From: Rhodospirillales bacterium | GTDB taxonomy: Bacteria; Pseudomonadota; Alphaproteobacteria; CACIAM-22H2 | DNA length: 44,742 nucleotides | Reading direction: 5' to 3' | Assembly (NCBI GenBank): GCA_016794025.1 | Contig: JAEUKX010000081.1 | Coordinates: 1-44,742, forward strand | Part shown: positions 41,555-44,742 of the stretch, one piece after another | Numbering within the stretch: position 1 is the first letter of the stretch | Layout: every line of letters begins with the position of its first letter | Notes under the pieces: model-generated | Seen by the model: the letters and a program-made list of their open reading frames with translations, nothing else | Databases searched by the model: none | What the model was told of the DNA's origin: nothing | Program-made: the position numbers and the translations under genes

Positions 41555-43209
41555 GCGACATCGAAATCGCGCGAAAGGCGAAGCTCGCCCCGCTTCCGGC
41601 GGTCGCGGCAAAGCTCGGCATCCCCGAGGCGGCGCTCGAATATTACGGGAAGGCCAAGGCGAAGATCGACCTTGCCGCCCTGCCCGCCGCAAAGTCGCGC
41701 GGCAAGCTCATCCTGATGACGGCCATCAACCCGACCAAGGCCGGCGAGGGCAAGACGACCACGACCATCGGGCTTGGCGACGCGCTGAACCGGCTGGGCA
41801 AGAAGACGGCGATCTGCCTGCGCGAGCCGTCGCTTGGCCCCTGCTTCGGGCAGAAGGGCGGCGCCACCGGCGGCGGCCATGCGCAGATCGTGCCGATGGC
41901 CGACATCAACCTTCATTTCACGGGCGACATCCACGCCATCGGCACGGCGCACAACCTGCTTGCCGCCCTCGTCGACAACCACGTTTACTGGGGCAAGGAG
42001 CCCGCCATCGACCCGCGCCGCGTGACGTGGCCGCGCGTCATGGACATGAACGACCGCAGCCTGCGCGACATCGTCGCGGGCCTGGGCGCGGGCAACGGCT
42101 TCCCGCGCGAGACGCGCTTCGACATCACGACCGCATCGGAGGTGATGGCGATCCTGTGTCTGGCGAAGGACGCGCGCGATCTCGAGGCGCGGCTCGCGCG
42201 CATCGTCGTGGCCGACCGCAAGGACGGCACGCGCATCACGGCCGCCGACCTGAAGGCGTCCGGCGCCATGGCCGCGATCCTCAAGGACGCGATCAAGCCC
42301 AATCTCGTCCAGACGCTCGAGAACAACCCCGTGCTCGTCCATGGCGGGCCCTTCGCCAACATCGCGCATGGCTGCAACTCGGCGCTCGCCACGACGACGG
42401 CGCTGGGCCTTGCCGACTATGTCGTGACCGAGGCGGGTTTCGGCGCCGACCTGGGCGCCGAGAAGTTCCTCGACATCAAGTGCCGGCAGGCGGGGCTCTC
42501 GCCCGACCTCGCCGTGGTCGTCGCCACCGTGCGCGCGCTCAAGCTGCAGGGCGGAGCCGACGCGAAGAACCTCGGCACCGAGGACGTCGCGGCCGTCGAG
42601 CGCGGCCTTGCCAACCTCGTGCGCCACGTCGAGAACATGCGCAAGTTCGGCCTGCCCGTGCTCGTCGCCATCAACGCCTTCACGGGCGATACGGCCGCCG
42701 AATGGACGGCCATCGAGAAGGCGTGCGCGGCGGCGGGCACGCGCGCGATCCGCGCGATGCACTGGGCCGAGGGCGGCAAGGGTGCCGAAGACCTCGCGCG
42801 CGCGGCGGTGGAGACCATCGCGAAGGGCGAGGCGAAGTACCGCCCGCTCTACCCCGACGAGATGCCGCTCAAGGCCAAGATCGAGACGATCGCGCGCGAG
42901 ATCTACCGCGCGGGCTCGGTCTCGTTCGCGGGCCCGGCGGCAAAGCGCCTCGCCGACCTCGAGGCGGCGGGCTTCGGGAAATTCCCGGTCTGCATGGCCA
43001 AGACACAGTATTCGTTCGCCGCCGACCCGGCCTTGCGCGGCGCGCCCACGGGCCACGACGTGCCCGTGCGCGAAGTGCGCCTGTCGGCCGGGGCCGGTTT
43101 CGTCGTGGCGCTGGCCGGCGACGTGATGACGATGCCGGGCCTGCCGCGCGTGCCGGCGGCCGAGGCGATCGGCCTCGACGCGGCGGGCGAAATCGACGGG
43201 ATCTTCTGA
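41551..43209 (+). CDS. fhs: Formate-tetrahydrofolate ligase
   Basis: A 552-residue cytoplasmic enzyme that makes 10-formyltetrahydrofolate from formate, THF and ATP. The P-loop region [19 protein letters not shown] is intact (61-70 core), followed by [20 protein letters not shown] and [20 protein letters not shown], all highly conserved in the family. [14 protein letters not shown] and [13 protein letters not shown] near the C-terminus complete the match. Length is the family norm. The start ATG overlaps the TPP-enzyme stop (ATGA), coupling their translation. A DMT exporter begins one base after its stop. No folD or purU gene is nearby. Confidence 0.97.
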   Translation: MSDIEIARKAKLAPLPAVAAKLGIPEAALEYYGKAKAKIDLAALPAAKSRGKLILMTAINPTKAGEGKTTTTIGLGDALNRLGKKTAICLREPSLGPCFGQKGGATGGGHAQIVPMADINLHFTGDIHAIGTAHNLLAALVDNHVYWGKEPAIDPRRVTWPRVMDMNDRSLRDIVAGLGAGNGFPRETRFDITTASEVMAILCLAKDARDLEARLARIVVADRKDGTRITAADLKASGAMAAILKDAIKPNLVQTLENNPVLVHGGPFANIAHGCNSALATTTALGLADYVVTEAGFGADLGAEKFLDIKCRQAGLSPDLAVVVATVRALKLQGGADAKNLGTEDVAAVERGLANLVRHVENMRKFGLPVLVAINAFTGDTAAEWTAIEKACAAAGTRAIRAMHWAEGGKGAEDLARAAVETIAKGEAKYRPLYPDEMPLKAKIETIAREIYRAGSVSFAGPAAKRLADLEAAGFGKFPVCMAKTQYSFAADPALRGAPTGHDVPVREVRLSAGAGFVVALAGDVMTMPGLPRVPAAEAIGLDAAGEIDGIF

Positions 43210-43210
43210 G

Positions 43211-44068
43211 GTGGCCGCTTCGCGGCTCAGGCCGATCCTCTTCTTCCTCGGCGCGATGGCCCTGTTCGTGTCGATGGACGCGATCAACAAGACGCTGACG
43301 CAGACCTATGCGGTGCCGCAGATCATGGCGATCCGCTTCGTGCTGTTCGTGGCGATGGGCTGCATCATCGCGAGGCAGGGTCCGTGGCTCGTGCTGCGCA
43401 GCAAGGCGCCGTGGTGGCAGGCGTTGCGCACGGCCGTCCTGCTCGTGGAAATGATGATGTTCGTGCTGTCCTTCCGCTACCTGCCGCTGGCCGACGTGCA
43501 TGCGGTCGCCGCGGCGGCCCCGCTGATCGCGACGGCGCTGGCGCACTTCTTCCTCGGCGAGAAGGTCGATTTCGTCGGCTGGCTGCTGGTCGCGGGCGGC
43601 ATGGTGGGCGCGGTGCTCGTCGTGGGCCCGGCGTTCGAGCATTTCGGGCCGGCGATGTGGTTCGCGGTCTTCGCGACGATCACGTGGGGCGTCTACCAGA
43701 TCCTGACGCGCATCGTCGGGCGGATCGATTCCGCGCATGTCACCACGCTGCACACGCCCATCGTGGGGCTTGCGATCATGTCGGTGGTCGCGACGTTCTA
43801 CTGGCACTGGCCCACGCCGTTCGAATGGGTGCTGCTGCTGATCGGCGGCGCGCTCGGGGCCGGCGCCCACATCCTCGTCGTGCGGGCACTGGCGCTGGCG
43901 CCGGCAAGCGAGCTCCAGCCCTACAACTATTTCATGGTCGTGTTCGCGACCGTGCTGGGGGCCGTCATCTACGGCGACGTGCCGGGGATCTGGACATGGG
44001 TGGGGGCGGCCATCGTCGTGGCCTGCGGGCTCGTTGCCATGCGCCGGGCGGCGAAGAAGGCCGCCTAG
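43211..44068 (+). CDS. EamA/RhaT-family DMT transporter
   Basis: A 285-residue inner-membrane protein with ten hydrophobic segments in two EamA repeats. First repeat: FFLGAMALFVSMDAINKTL and MAIRFVLFVAMGCII, ending ATALAHFFLGEKVDFVGWLL. Second repeat: AMWFAVFATITWGVYQIL and a final SELQPYNYFMVVFATVLGAVI with YGDVPGIWTWVGAAIV. The start is GTG, one base after the fhs stop (TGAGGTG), which puts it in the TPP enzyme-fhs transcript. Substrate is unknown. Its stop shares CTAG with that of the convergent ArsR-type gene. Confidence 0.9.
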   Translation: MAASRLRPILFFLGAMALFVSMDAINKTLTQTYAVPQIMAIRFVLFVAMGCIIARQGPWLVLRSKAPWWQALRTAVLLVEMMMFVLSFRYLPLADVHAVAAAAPLIATALAHFFLGEKVDFVGWLLVAGGMVGAVLVVGPAFEHFGPAMWFAVFATITWGVYQILTRIVGRIDSAHVTTLHTPIVGLAIMSVVATFYWHWPTPFEWVLLLIGGALGAGAHILVVRALALAPASELQPYNYFMVVFATVLGAVIYGDVPGIWTWVGAAIVVACGLVAMRRAAKKAA

Positions 44069-44742
44069 CCTGCCCTCGCCTTCGACGTGGCGTTTAGAAA
44101 TGCCTCGAACGCTGCACGGCCGCCCGGGCTGAAGACCATCGCGCGGGATTTCGCGTCGGGCTTCAGCCAGCCGCGTGAAAGGAATGCCTGCAACAGGGCG
44201 GCCCCCAGCGCGCCCGCCAGATGCGGGCGGCGCTCGCTCCAGTCGAGGCAGGCGCGGCACAGCGGCCGCCGGCGGCCTTCGAGGTCGCCCATGTCGATGC
44301 CGAAGGCCGCGAAGCGCGCCCGGCCGGCCGCGCTTGGCGCAAGCCCGTCGCGCGCCAGCGCCAGGTCGCCGCGCGCGACAAGCGCATCGTAGAGCGCCAC
44401 GCCGGCCGAACCGGCCAGATGGTCGTAGCAGCGGCGCGCGGCGCGCAGCGCCTCGTCGCGCGGGCCCGGCCGCACGCGCGTGCGGCCAGTCCGTTCGGCC
44501 AGCACCAGCAGGGTTTCCAGCGCCTCGGCCACCTCGGGCCCGGCGATCCGGTAGTAACGGTGGCGCCCCTGCACCTCGACGAGCAGCAGACCGGCATCCA
44601 CCAGGCGCGCCAGATGCCCGCTGGCCGTCTGCGGCGTGACGCCCGCCTCGCCCGCAAGCTCGCCCGCCGTCAGCGCCTGTCCGGCCATCAGGGCGGCCAG
44701 CATGTTCGCGCGCGCCGGATCGCCGATGACGGCGGCGATCGC
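44065..44742 (-). CDS. ArsR-family transcriptional regulator, N-terminus cut by the window end
   Basis: A winged-helix regulator, of which at least 225 residues are visible. The frame continues to the window edge, where it reads AAVIGDPARANMLAALMAG, the usual ArsR helix 1-2 opening, so only a few N-terminal residues are missing. The recognition helix region is GVTPQTASGHLARLVDAGLL, then the wing VEVQGRHRYYRIAGPEVAEALE. The C-terminal extension of about 120 residues contains CYDHLAGSAGVALYDALV and RRPLCRACLDWSERRPHLAG, with cysteines that might bind metal or sense redox state. It is longer than the usual ~100-residue ArsR protein. Target genes are not evident; the adjacent EamA exporter is one candidate. 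Confidence 0.87.
   Translation of the reverse strand, partial: AIAAVIGDPARANMLAALMAGQALTAGELAGEAGVTPQTASGHLARLVDAGLLLVEVQGRHRYYRIAGPEVAEALETLLVLAERTGRTRVRPGPRDEALRAARRCYDHLAGSAGVALYDALVARGDLALARDGLAPSAAGRARFAAFGIDMGDLEGRRRPLCRACLDWSERRPHLAGALGAALLQAFLSRGWLKPDAKSRAMVFSPGGRAAFEAFLNATSKARAG

Noticed and set aside
39305..43290. Long open minus-strand frames antisense to the TPP enzyme and fhs
   Set aside because: Both real plus-strand genes are full length with intact motifs; the antisense frames show GC-driven shadow composition only.

Overview
The window is chromosomal DNA of very high GC content with a gene-dense, both-strand layout. The families present (PAS_5 protein, TAXI-type TRAP transporter, flavocytochrome c genes, TusA/YeeE pair, many SDR enzymes, BDH2/DHRS6-type SDR) point to an alphaproteobacterium, probably a Rhodospirillales-like environmental heterotroph. 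This is an inference from gene content; no rRNA or other taxonomic marker is present. No insertion sequence, integrase, CRISPR array or origin was seen.

Layout. 1-9.2 kb: 3' end of a D-amino-acid dehydrogenase, a Cache-HAMP-GAF-degenerate GGDEF-EAL phosphodiesterase, a DHA2 exporter divergent from a PAS_5 protein, a Bcr/CflA-type exporter, and an orphan double-PAS histidine kinase followed by tRNA-Thr(UGU). 9.2-13.5 kb: a sugar-nucleotide epimerase whose stop lies in the tRNA 3' end, two small exported proteins, a hypothetical protein, a DedA protein and an EamA exporter. 13.5-19.6 kb: sulfur-related genes (TusA divergent from YeeE/YedE, then the FccA/FccB sulfide dehydrogenase pair), with a Nudix hydrolase, an orphan NitT/TauT-type binding protein, an LLM flavin oxidoreductase and a 62-residue twin-CX3C protein behind a perfect FNR/FixK box. 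19.6-25.8 kb: a complete spermidine/iron-type ABC importer (ATPase, binding protein, two permeases), divergent from an SDR and an RraA/HMG-aldolase-like gene, then a GFA-family protein. 25.8-29.1 kb: a small membrane protein with a 13-bp hairpin over its ribosome binding site, a DHRS6-like SDR, and a cupredoxin plus di-haem peroxidase pair behind an AT-rich dyad-bearing leader. 29.2-37.3 kb: a tight minus-strand operon for uptake and breakdown of an unidentified sugar acid (aminotransferase, DgoK-like kinase, CtBP-like 2-hydroxyacid dehydrogenase, DenD-like dehydrogenase, TAXI binding protein, fused TRAP permease), with a convergent Ga5DH-like SDR. 37.4-39.3 kb: a DUF488 protein and an AT-rich, foreign-looking gene with a possible PD-(D/E)XK nuclease signature. 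39.3-44.7 kb: a hotdog thioesterase, then a translationally coupled TPP enzyme, formate-tetrahydrofolate ligase and DMT exporter, and an ArsR-type regulator cut by the window end.

How it fits together. Most genes serve uptake/efflux and peripheral carbon or sulfur metabolism. Three themes stand out: periplasmic electron transfer to sulfide/thiosulfate and peroxide (FccAB, TusA/YeeE, cupredoxin/peroxidase); two transporter-plus-dehydrogenase catabolic units with no assigned substrate; and compact gene ends, with four convergent pairs sharing the same four bases CTAG as reciprocal stop codons. The best candidates for undescribed biology are the FNR-boxed twin-CX3C miniprotein, the RBS hairpin at 26.2 kb, the AT-rich nuclease-like orphan at 38 kb, and the sugar-acid operon, which has no visible dehydratase or aldolase.
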